Shown here in pieces: positions 49,372-60,200 of a stretch of DNA of 64,000 nucleotides. Made by a program: the position numbers and the translations under genes. This stretch comes from Xiphias gladius. Taxonomy: Eukaryota; Chordata; Actinopteri; Istiophoriformes; Xiphiidae. Each line of letters begins with the position of its first letter. The first letter of the stretch is position 1. The notes beneath the pieces were generated by a model, which was given only the letters and a program-made list of their open reading frames with translations, searched no databases and was not told where the DNA came from. The stretch lies in the NCBI RefSeq assembly GCF_016859285.1, contig NC_053419.1, positions 13,211,501 to 13,275,500 of the forward strand, in the 5' to 3' direction.

Positions 49372-51557
49372 ATGTCAGATGGCCGGATCTATGTGGGGAA
49401 TCTTCCCGTGGATGTCCAGGAGAGAGACATTGAGGATCTCTTCTACAAATATGGAAAAATCCGTGACATTGAATTGAAGAACAATAGAGGCACTATACCT
49501 TTTGCCTTCGTCCGATTCGAAGACCCACGGTGAGTGTTTGGGATGGTCTTTGCCAAGTCGAATCCCATTCCCCTTGTTGGATACCTTAATTTATGTAGTA
49601 TAATATCACCTCCAGTGACTGCCAGCAGGGAATGGATGGAGACACCATTTCCAGGTCAATGTCCGCTAGTGAAACAGGCGTACTTTGGTAAGGAGTTCTT
49701 TGCTCTCTTCTCTTAGGGATGCAGATGATGCTGTCTATGGAAGGAATGGATATGGATATGGAGACTCCAAGCTGCGTGTAGAGTATCCTCGATCTTCTGG
49801 TGCTAAATTTGGTCCTATGGGAGGTGGTGGTGGTGGTGGTGGAGGACCTAGGGGAAGGTTTGGACCCCCAACTCGAAGATCTGAATTCCGCGTCATAGTG
49901 ACTGGTAGGTGGACGTCATGAGTCATAGCCAGTTAATATTTATCTCTCTTTCACTGTGACCTGGAAGTCAACTGGTAGGAAGATGGACTTAAGAGTCGTA
50001 GGCAGATATGTTTCTCTCTCACTCTCATGGCGGATTGGAGGACAAAGGGCCTAGTAGAGGACGTCATGAGTCATAGGCAGATACGTTTCTCTCTCTCTCT
50101 AATGGCGGATTGGAGGACAAAAAGGGACTAGTAGAGGACGTCATGAGTCGTAGGCAGATATGTTTCTCTCTCTCTCTCGTGGTGGATTGGAAGACAAGGG
50201 GACTAGTAGAGGACGTCATGAGTCGTAGGCAGATATGTTTCTCTCTCTCTCTCGTGGTGGATTGGAAGACAAGGGGACTAGTAGAGGACGTCATGAGTCG
50301 TAGGCAGATATGTTTCTCTCTCTCTCGTGGTGGATTGGAAGACAAGGGGACTAGTAGAGGACGTCATGAGTCGTAGGCAGATATGTTTCTCTCTCTCATG
50401 GCGGACTGGAGGTCAAAACTGGAGGGACTAAGTGGATGAGGTCAAGTCAGCTCCTTATGTCATGAAAAACAAAACGGTGAACTGAAACTGGTCATGTTGG
50501 CTGCATAATCCCAAACACCAACTATAGTGACTGGTAGGTGTCATTTTGTCATTTATCATTAATTATTTGTTGTGTGCTACATTTATCTCATGTTTATACA
50601 ATCATGTTTGTACAAGCTGTTAGAACTGGACCACTTATTTAAGACAAACTCCATAAATTCTTAGGTTCATATAGTTGCCTGACTTGACCGGTCATACTAG
50701 AGCAGATTTCTGGAAATACAACACAGTGGGTTGCTGGTCTGAAAATATTGGGGTTCTCAGAAATATTCACCCAACAAGATCATTTAAATTAATTAATGTT
50801 GACTTTTATCTTCAAGGGGTAGATTTCCCTAACTATCTGCCTAATAGTATTGGTAGTATCTATTTACATCTAGCTTTTAAATTTCAGTTGCTGTTAAGCT
50901 CAGACTTCATAGAAATGATTTTAAAAGGTGTTTATCTCAAAAGGGTTTACGCTTTGGACAAAAGATGAAACCTGTCCTTGCAATGATTTTAGGTTTAAAA
51001 TGACAGGCAAATTAAGGCAGGGAAGTAACTCTTTTTTTTCCCCCATCACATTTGTCTTTTTCCCATTTCAGGGTTACCACCATCTGGGAGCTGGCAGGAT
51101 CTGAAAGATCATATGCGCGAGGCAGGCGATGTTTGCTTTGCAGATGTGCAGCGAGATGGAGAGGGTGTGGTGGAATTTCTCCGTAGAGAGGACATGGAGT
51201 ATGCTTTACGCAGACTGGATCGGACCGAGTTCCGTTCACATCAAGTGAGCGGCAGTGATGATGAAATTTAATTGTCGTTCAGCCTTTAAATGGTTAAAGA
51301 AACAAGTGTAATGCTTTTTCCTTTTGTAGGGCGAGACTGCTTACATCCGTGTCTATGAGGAGAGGGGCACTCCCAACTGGGGTCGGTCACGTTCCCGCTC
51401 CAGATCCAGAGGCCGCTATTCACCTCCCTACCATAACAGAGGATCTCCCCCTCCACGCTACCAGTCGCCTCCACGCCATGCTATGTCGCGCCATAGTCCG
51501 CCCCCCAGGAGGCACCCTCCACAGCACCATAGCCCACCGCCGCGTCATTATCGGTAG
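49372..51557 (+). CDS. srsf9: Serine/arginine-rich splicing factor 9
   Basis: Coding exons: 49372-49529, 49717-49904, 51072-51244 and 51330-51557, giving 248 residues (human 221). Junctions are GT-AG and in frame. RRM1 (about residues 4-78) has RNP2 IYVGNL and RNP1 PFAFVRFE. A glycine-rich hinge with nine Gly in a row follows, partly coded by a GGT run at 49823-49849. RRM2 is the pseudo-RRM type with the invariant SWQDLKDHM. The C-terminus has a short [11 protein letters not shown] stretch and then a Pro/His-rich tail ending PPPRHYR, longer than in mammals. The factor binds exonic enhancers and 5' splice-site regions in the nucleus. SRSF1 is the close alternative, but the [19 protein letters not shown] segment and short RS domain favour SRSF9. 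Start: 49372 has context ACCACCATG; an in-frame ATG at 49330 is less likely. Confidence 0.95.
49901..50420 (+). repeat. 75-bp minisatellite beginning at the srsf9 exon 2 donor
   Basis: Seven tandem units can be anchored on the TCATGAGTC-like motif at 49916, 49989, 50064, 50141, 50216, 50291 and 50364 (spacings 73, 75, 77, 75, 75, 73). Each has a GACTAGTAGAGGACGTCATG-like head, a GTAGGCAGATATG segment, a CT-rich run and a GGTGGATTGGAAGACA-like tail. The first unit starts inside the exon: its head is the exon/intron junction GACTG|GTAGGTGGACGTC. Since 75 is a multiple of three, long open frames run through the array on both strands; they are not genes. Confidence 0.93.
50524..50540 (+). repeat. 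Second copy of the srsf9 exon 2/intron junction
   Basis: ATAGTGACTGGTAGGTG at 50524-50540 is identical to the last ten exon bases plus first seven intron bases at 49895-49911. It lies about 100 bases beyond the end of the minisatellite, so the array is bracketed by two copies of the junction. Confidence 0.9.
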
Positions 51558-52275
51558 AAAGGTCCATCATTTATAGAGGAATTGGGGAAAATGTTTTGTA
51601 ATTCTACTTTTAATTTTATTTTTTTTAACCCCGGGCCTCCTCGTAGGATACACCATTGTTACTTCTTGCTACATACATTCCATGGTCAGGATCCCTGAAC
51701 ACCCTGCTCCTTCCCACAGCCTTAAAGATTTTTTTTTTGTTTGTTTGGTTTTTTTTAAACATTTATATGTGTTATCTGGAAGTGGAATTGGTGTTTTGTT
51801 TTTGTTTTTACTTTTCTGTTTTTTTTCTCCCAATTGGCAAAATATCTGTATTTACTCATTGTATAACATTGGAGGTTTCTTTTATAAAGAAATCCTGGGT
51901 TGTGATGTCTGACTTTGACAGGAACCAGTACAAAAACGTAATGTTATATTGTCCAAGACTATTTACACAGTTCTGCAGCTATCAGGCTAAAGGCCATACT
52001 GCTTCTTAAACTCTTGATGAAATTTTCCTTTATATGTGTCACATTTCTGCAGCTTTAACTATGAAGTTTTTGCTGATTTAAGAACCTGTGAAGCTAGTCT
52101 ATATCCACATTCAAATTATTTCAAATTAGTGAGCCTTTTAGACCAGTGACACGTTGATTGTGAGCCTCAGCTGTCAGATTATTTTTTTAAATGATGTGTG
52201 AACCTCTGACCGAGGTGGCCTGTAGGTGGACTATATTTTGTTTGCATCTCTAATGTTTTTTGTTTTTTCTTTACC

Positions 52276-52281
52276 AATAAA
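52276..52281 (+). terminator. srsf9 polyadenylation signal
   Basis: AATAAA followed by a GT/T-rich stretch (GTGATTGTTTC), about 720 bases after the stop codon. The intervening sequence has no other strong signal. Confidence 0.7.
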
Positions 52282-52319
52282 GTGCAAACTTTTACTGTGA
52301 TTGTTTCATTTCTTGTCTT

Positions 52320-53760
52320 AAAACTTGTTTTCTATAGATCATTACCATATTCATCATAGCAAACTTTATAAAAGGTTGAAGCAGATAGTTAACTGGCATG
52401 TTGACTCTGATGCTAAAGGCCCCAAGCTACATTGCTTAGGATACCCCAGTCTACTGTATAACACTACCTTTTAAAGTTAGAATGAGATAATTCATTGCCC
52501 TTTTTCAACCAAATCAATGAACCCTATACTACAATGTTTGACAAGTGTTGTTTACAAATTACAACCGAAGGGAATACCGTAACTAGCGACAACTTGGTCT
52601 AAAAAGTCCCATTCACATTTGAACTTGGCCTAGGAACAGCATAGGGGTTATTAACATTAACAATGACTCCATAGCATTCAAGTGTCCCAGTAAGCATACA
52701 CAATACCAGGGACCTGCTGAAGCAGCTATCATTGGTTTCATTATTTACACCTGTGACATCCTACAGTGGCATGTCAAATTGTTGTCTGTGAAAAAAGCCT
52801 TTTTTTTTTTTTAGAATAGGCAAAGATTTTATTGTCGTTTTGATAGTCTAGGTACAGTATTTTGGCAATAATCTCTCAAATATCCCCCAATAATGGCCAG
52901 TGTATCAGTGTATCCTGAAATTTAGCCTATTCAACATTAATGTGAGATAATGTAGTTGAAATGTAGGTTGTCCAGTGTGTTTAGTTTTCATGGCAGTGGA
53001 TATGGAGCACTGTCTACTGTTAACAGGCCCAGTGGACAGTGAAACTTGAATGCCTCAAGGTCTGACTTGTAATTTGACTAAAAACAGCACTTACATGCCC
53101 ACATGTACCATGAAAAGATTTTTAAGTCCAGCTGAAGCTAGTGTGAGGATAGGAAATTTGTGTTTTGCCAGACAATCTTTCTGAGCTGTGGTGAAGGGAT
53201 AAAAAATGGGAGACTTGAACTTTGGAAAATACCCACTTGACTTTTCTAACACTGACTGGTGAATTCAGAATTTTTTCTTCCATTTCTTCCATTAAAATCA
53301 CATTAGCCCAGTATGGAGAGGAGAAACAAATAGTTGCCACCAAACATGTTTGCAATGTACATGTGGGAATGTGAGTGTTGTTTTTAGATAGACTTAAAAA
53401 ATCTGAACTAATTCTTTGAAGGCCAGATGCACCCAAAGTGTTCAACCAAGGCATTAGTACTAACTACACAAAATATCTGGTCTTTCAAAGATATAATGTA
53501 GGGTACAGAGAATTTCAATACAGTTGTACTGTTGACTTGTTCCTGTTTAACTTGTATTATAATGACTTGTATTCTTACATAGAACTTTTATATGAGATAG
53601 TTTGAAAATTGGTACGTTAATGTATTTTTAGTAACTTAAAAAATTGTCAAGTGCTCAAACATTTTCTGGAAATATACACAAGGCACATGGGATCCAAAAT
53701 ATAATATTTTTAATACACAATAAATTAACCAGGTGACAATTTGAGAAGACAGAAAAAAAT
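52320..53760. other. Interval between convergent srsf9 and sgsm1
   Basis: AT-rich tail-to-tail interval with no supportable gene. The 110-codon minus frame at 53122-53454 has no recognisable similarity. Confidence 0.6.
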
Positions 53761-53769
53761 AAAAATATA

Positions 53770-53775
53770 TTTATT
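53770..53775 (-). terminator. Candidate sgsm1 distal polyadenylation signal
   Basis: TTTATT on the plus strand (AATAAA on minus). If used, the sgsm1 3' UTR is about 2.46 kb. Several other AT-rich signals occur between here and the stop, so this is only the most distal candidate. Confidence 0.35.
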
Positions 53776-56232
53776 TCCAATGGCATACTTTTATCTTTCT
53801 GTTCATAATAATCAGATACAGTCCATATACTGTACAGACGTTGTATTGCATTTAATAAATATGTACTAGCTTAGTTTTTTGTACAATAAGTTAGTTTCTT
53901 TTTAATACATTGTACACAGTAAATCTTCTGACAACAAACACACCAATACACAAACAACAATACTCAGGTATGTTTTTGAAGATCATATGGAGACACATTA
54001 GCAGTGATATCAAAGCACTGGAATTTCAGCCAAACCAAACATGGGTGTGCTTTGGCTATTTTGCAACTGTGAGTGGCACCAATAAAACATTTTTTCTGAC
54101 TTATCTCTGTTGGTGTCTATCCATGTAGATACAGTTGTTGTTTTTATCAGCTGAGATTTTGAAAATATCCATTTCTGAAATTTCTGCCTAACAGATTAGA
54201 TTCATGTTACTGGGATTTCATTGAGATCGCTCCAAAAAAGATCTCAAGTCTCAATATAAAGACTCATTGCAATTAAATGTTGTAAGGAATTTTCAACATT
54301 TGAAATTCCATTCACATCCACTGCATTAGGTCTGAGGCAGAAGATTCAACAGTGTGTATCTCAAAACTTACACAAATAAAACAAAGATTATATCCATGGC
54401 TACATACCACTGAATAGCTATCACTGAACCGCCCCTTTAAATGTAATACTTCTGGTGCTTACAAAGCTGCAAAAACCTGATGAGGGCTTCAGCAAGATCA
54501 CATTTTCCAAGCAGAGAGTTATGACAGTCTGAGCAGCACGGTATACGGAAATAGAACAAACAAAAAGAAACAAAAAGAATAGAAACGATTGAGTGTGGAG
54601 TAAATGTGTTCCCTCAAGCTAAGAGGTGGGCTGTAGTAAATCTGGTGATCATTATTGTCAGGCCAAAAAGTGTGCCCTCCAAGGAAATGGAGGGCACCAG
54701 ATCCAGTTGAGCAGACTGAGAACAACTTGACTGAGAGGTAATCCCATCAGGGTGGAGGGTGCTTTCTAGGTATAAACCCAGTTAGGACATAATATGTAAC
54801 TGAGGAAGGTGTATGAGAAATGGCCAATGTGGACCCGTGAATGTGATACTGGTATCAGCCTCAAACGAAAGGTTAAGTGGTTAGCCAGCAGAGTTCCTTT
54901 TTAACAGGTATAAACATGGAGATATTGAGGTAATAGTGAAGAGAAAATTAAAAATATCAACAATTATTGTGAATGTTGTTGCCAATTGTGGCATATAGAA
55001 GGAACTGACCAGAGTGCGTTAAAGACAAGGCAACCTCGAGCTGCAGGGCAAGACAGAGACAGAAAACTATGAACCTCTTCAGGGGAAAGTGAAAGAGGGT
55101 GCAGAAGTGCAGAGTGCAAAGGAAGCAGGCTGCCTAAATCGCTCACCCCTTTGATAATACCACCAGCTCAAAATTAACCATGAAAAGCAGCTCTCAACAC
55201 GCTGCAAGGAAGCATAACCTGTTAGCACTGTTCTGTCTTGATGTTTTGAGAACCAACAGCTGAATTCTTCAACCTGAGCAGCATTTTGTTGGCCAAGGGA
55301 ACGAAAAATGTACTGAACATCTGCATTTACCATTTTAATGAGTTAATTCCAGAGAAGCACTGGTCTACACAGAAATGAAAGCTAGGATAGGTGGCAAAGA
55401 ATGAAATTAAGCACGCTGAATCACACCTTAACCAATGCACAGAGGGGGATGGAGATAAAAGAAGCACACAGTATGAGAACTTGGGGAACAGGGGAAATGG
55501 TGATACTGTATATGCAAACTGTGTGCAATCATGCTAGACTGCACAGAGTTTACAGGTTCAGTCTGGATATCTTGCTAGCTTGTGTGCATGGGAGGAAAAT
55601 GCAAGAAAAAGGGTCCTCAAGCCTCAGAAACGCCACTGAGTGGTCCTCAGAATGGCTGTTGAGAGGCAAACAAGTGACCACACATGCTACTTGGACACAA
55701 CCTAGCACTTACCAACCAAGCTGTGGTTGGTAGTACCTCTAATGTTTACAAAACCAAATCATCTAATAACGCCAGATATTATTACTGAAAATATATTCAA
55801 GTGTATCATAAGATGTGTAAGTATGGTAGGTATAACTTAACAAAATTAACCTTTAAGAATAACTATACAGTGAAAAATATGGTTGCTGTATCCCTGAAAA
55901 AATAGCTAAGTTTAAGGCAAAAGAAATGACATCCTGAAGCAGTTTCAACAAGGGTACATTCACTAGGTGAACAATAACACTTGAAAAATAAATGTAATGG
56001 CAATACTTGCATCTCCTGAATATATAAATGGGCAAGTGAAGATAAGTTGTTTTACTATCTTAGAATAATGAGCAATTTGAATAACAAATTTTCTTTTCAG
56101 AACCTACCAATCACCGCATTTATTTTACATTGATTCCTTTCCTCTTTAATACGTGACTATTATGTGGTTGTGTCAGTATCATGAAACAATTTAGCGCAAA
56201 GAATCGCGTGAGCTGAACAGCAGCATCGTGTA
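53776..56232 (-). other. Probable sgsm1 3' UTR
   Basis: Non-coding sequence follows the sgsm1 stop on the minus strand. No repeats that I recognise and no coding exons are present. The extent is set only by the candidate signal near 53770. Confidence 0.45.
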
Positions 56233-57230
56233 TCATTTGTTTTCTATGAGAGTCTGCACTTTGTTGACCAAGTCTCGAGCCATCATCAGGACCTGGGGGA
56301 CATTATGTCTCTCTGCCATTTCTGAGAAGAGAATTTGAAAATCATTGTGACTTCCAAGAAGTAAATACAGTAATGGCACTGATAATATTTAATCATTTAT
56401 TTTTTCCTTAATACTGGGTAAATTAAGGCATTTAACAAGAAAATGTTATGTAAAAAAATTCCTTTTGTAGAAGTTTGGATTTCTATTTTTAAATGTCACT
56501 ACATTATCATAGCTGAAATATCATTTTAACCAACTGGTTTACTTTGCTTCAGCTGATTATTAGAATTGTACATAAATCTAGCTCTGGTAATTGTTTTTTA
56601 GTACTACTTCCATTATTTGTACCATTTTTATTTATCTTATCTCTTCTTACCATTGAAGAACTTGATGATGTCTGTGAAGTCCATGTTATTTTCTAAGATG
56701 ATGTCTCTATACATCTCCACAAGTGCCAGAGCAATGAAAAGCACAAAGTGCTCCGAGGAGGTGTGCTTGGCTGCCCAGATTGTTTCCCACACGGAGAACA
56801 CATCATCATATACCATTTCTGTTTGAAAAAACAACAATAAATCAGATTACATGCATTATCATGCTATGTGAAATGCTAAGTTAACTTCAATGACTAGCTC
56901 AAGCTAAAAACCACGATGCCCGCATTTCACATCACCTCTTTTGAAGTCCAGTAGAAACCAACGATAGGAGAAGTAGAAGTGGGTATAGTCTCCATTCTGC
57001 TGCATCAGTTCAAAAAGCTCAGAGTCCAGGATCTACAAGTATAAAAACAATAGGCCATAAATACCCTACAGCTTGTTTGAATATGGTTGTATGCGTCTTT
57101 GCACATACATACACATACCTGGATGAGAGAACGCATATTGGCAAAGTGAGAGTCCATGGCACCTCCATGAGGAAAATTCTGGTTCATCCTCTTCATCAGT
57201 TCAGTGAAGCAGCTAAATGCCATGACCTCT

Positions 57231-57261
<31 letters not shown>

Positions 57262-60200
57262 CTTTAACAAGTCGTTCATTTAGCCATCCATGCGCACTTT
57301 TGCAAAGCTGATATTGACAGAGTTTGCACTAAGAAGTTTCACTGACCATCATCCAGAATAACTAGTAGGGGAGCCAGTAGATCACACATGCCTTGGACGT
57401 AACCTGTATCCAGATGCTGCCATACATAACTATGAAGACAACCAGATTTTTATCACAGTGTTGATTTGTCTCACCTTTTGGGTTGAGACAAACCTCAGAT
57501 ATATTTCGCCTGGCGACACATTTACCTGCACATGATGTTACGCAGTTTCTCAAGGTTCTCAGGAGTAAAGTACCAGTATGTTCTGTCACAACGTCTGACA
57601 TCTTTGTCAATGCGATGTAAGTTGATTAAGTACATGTCCAGTGTTTCTTGCTACAAAAATAACAGTGAATTCAGTTAGTATATGTTGATGATTAAAGGAA
57701 TATATGTGTCTGTAGGTCGTGTGTCATGCTTACAGAATAGGTTTGTTCTTCTGAGGATTCATCGTGTTTGGTGTCTCCTCCCACCTCTGCAGATTCTGGT
57801 TCAGTGAGCACATTGTCCATCTCAGGTTCCTCTTCAGAAAGGCCCAGGTCTGTGCCCTCAGGACTGGTGTTACAAGCTGTGTCCAGATGGTGATCCAGGA
57901 CAAGGCCCTCAGGTGCCATTTTCTCTCTTTGTGCCAGAGAGATAGGTGGTGCAGCAAGGCCTGCCAAAGGCCTGGCCTTAATATCCTCGGAAGTCACATA
58001 TGTTATCCCTGAAGGAATGTCCTCCATTTCCAGTGCAGAAGGAGAGTCATCTGAATCTGCTGTGTCTGGAGACTGCCGAGAGTGGGACGATAGTGTAAGG
58101 CTCCCCCTTGACGCTGACTGAAGAGCATTCAGTACTTGTCTGACTGGTGAATTTGAACCAGGTTTCTCAAATGGAATTTCTGCAACTTTGTCCCTTTTGG
58201 TTTCAGCTAAGTCACAAACTGTTGCTTCAGCTTCCTTTCTTTCTGGCTCAGAGGCACAGGTTTTGAGCATCTGTGATGGGTTTTTTTCAGAAGGTGTTTC
58301 AGGTTTGTCAGAAATCCCTGGCTTTTTTTCAATTTGGTAATCAGTATCTTTTCCTGCTGTAGGCGGACATAATGGCACCACTTCTAGAGCTTTGCTCTTG
58401 CGTGCTTGAGAAGTCAAGGTAACCCCAAGTGGAGGTGCTTGGAAATATTCATTATGAATCTCTGTTTCTAGCTTTAGAACATTAGTATTCTCTGGAGCAG
58501 ATCTTATATTCATATTTGTGTCTACTGCTTTTAAATCATTAGATTGTTCATTTGTTGTTATATCTTTTCCTTGTACTTCAGGTTTTTCTTCAGCTTCAGA
58601 TGTCTCTTTTGACTTGCTGATTCCGGTGTCCACAACTACGTCACTTTCTGAAAGTTTCTCCATCTTTTCAATCTCTGAAATCTTGTCCTTGGCTGCTGGG
58701 TCCATATCATTTGTCTCTCCTCCAGTTGTGATTTCCTCATTTAAGACTTCAGCTGATGGTTTAGAAGTTGTAGATCCAACAGCTGACTCTGGTACAAGAA
58801 GCTTGTTTTCCAAACCTGGACGCTGATTTGACAGACCTGGAGAGGAGGGGTTGAAGGAGGGAAGTTGTGAAGAGTCTGCAGTTCCATTTGTGATGTCCTT
58901 CACTGGACTACTGTGCTGTACTTCTCCTTTCTCAGGCCTGGGCTCAGACTCAATCTGATCCACTGCCTCAACTGATCCAAATACCTGGTAACCAAAGAAG
59001 AGTGGTGAAGTTGCAATACATTTTGGATTCAACAGCACTGAGATGGACTAATGTTGAAGGATTACAGCAATTGTTTTGTATGTTTGAGCCCATTAGTTAC
59101 AAATCACACATACTTTAAATTACTGCTGAAAAATTCCCAAGGCATAAAGTAAGTTCCAACCATCCAGGCAGCCTATGGATTCCATTCACTTAATTACCAG
59201 ATGAAAATTACTTTGAGATTTGAAACATGCATAGGATGTAATATGTAATCTATCACAATTAACAGTTTTTTTTGTTTTTTTTTACATTTTAACATCTAGG
59301 TAAATTCAAGGACGCATCCAAGATTTAAGAGTTGGCTGCCAAAGAGGAAACTCTTAAGCCATGCTAGCGGACTGGCTCTAGAGGTGGCAATGTCGGATGG
59401 TTGGTAGGTCAGTCTGCCACTTTGGTCAACGTTTTTACCTACTTTGAGAAATATCTCATCATTAACTTGATGGATTGGCAGGAAAGTTTGTGTAGATATT
59501 CATGGTTCCACAACAATGTATCCAAAATCATTTGGTGATCCTCTGACTTTTCCTCTAGCGCCACCGTGATGTTAACATTTGAGGATTTGAGTGAAATACA
59601 ACAACTATTGGATGGATTGCCATAAAATATGGTACACACATTCATGTCCCCCTATGAATGGTAATCACTTCAGTGATCCTCTGACTTTCATCTAGCACCT
59701 TTATTGTGTCAAAATTCCAGTTTGTTCAATATTGACTATTTAACAATTCCCAGCAAGTATCCCTGGATCAATTTTAATGACATTTTGAAATTAATGGAGG
59801 CCAGTGGTTGTCACTCTAAAACGTTAAAGCATGCTGTGGAAAATGGAACTTGTTGACTGCAAATAAATTGTTACAATTGGGCTAAAACACACAAAAACAC
59901 TGGACTGATCTATTATTAGAGATAAAGGAAGTGTTTTTGTGATGTTCATGCTTATGAAAAAACTACCTGTACGCTACTGCTGGAATCACTCTGTGAGTGG
60001 GAATTCTGTTGATCTGAGCTGCTACTTAGAGACGACTGGAGTGGAAAAAGCATCACACAAGAGACAAATAGCAGAACTGTCAGCCAAGTTACTTAAAAAT
60101 TTAATCATAATACTATAAAATGTTCCCTTTCATGTTGTGTATGTTGCAATAATTGTTACATAATGCAGCACATTTTTATTCTAAAACATCAAACTTGCAT

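Noticed and set aside
50064-50376. Repetitive 88-93 codon frames on both strands
   Set aside because: They arise because the 75-bp minisatellite unit is a multiple of three. They lie wholly in an srsf9 intron.
58518-58826. 102-codon plus-strand Ser/Phe-rich frame
   Set aside because: It is antisense to the large sgsm1 linker exon, whose sense frame is continuous and phase-consistent with its neighbours.
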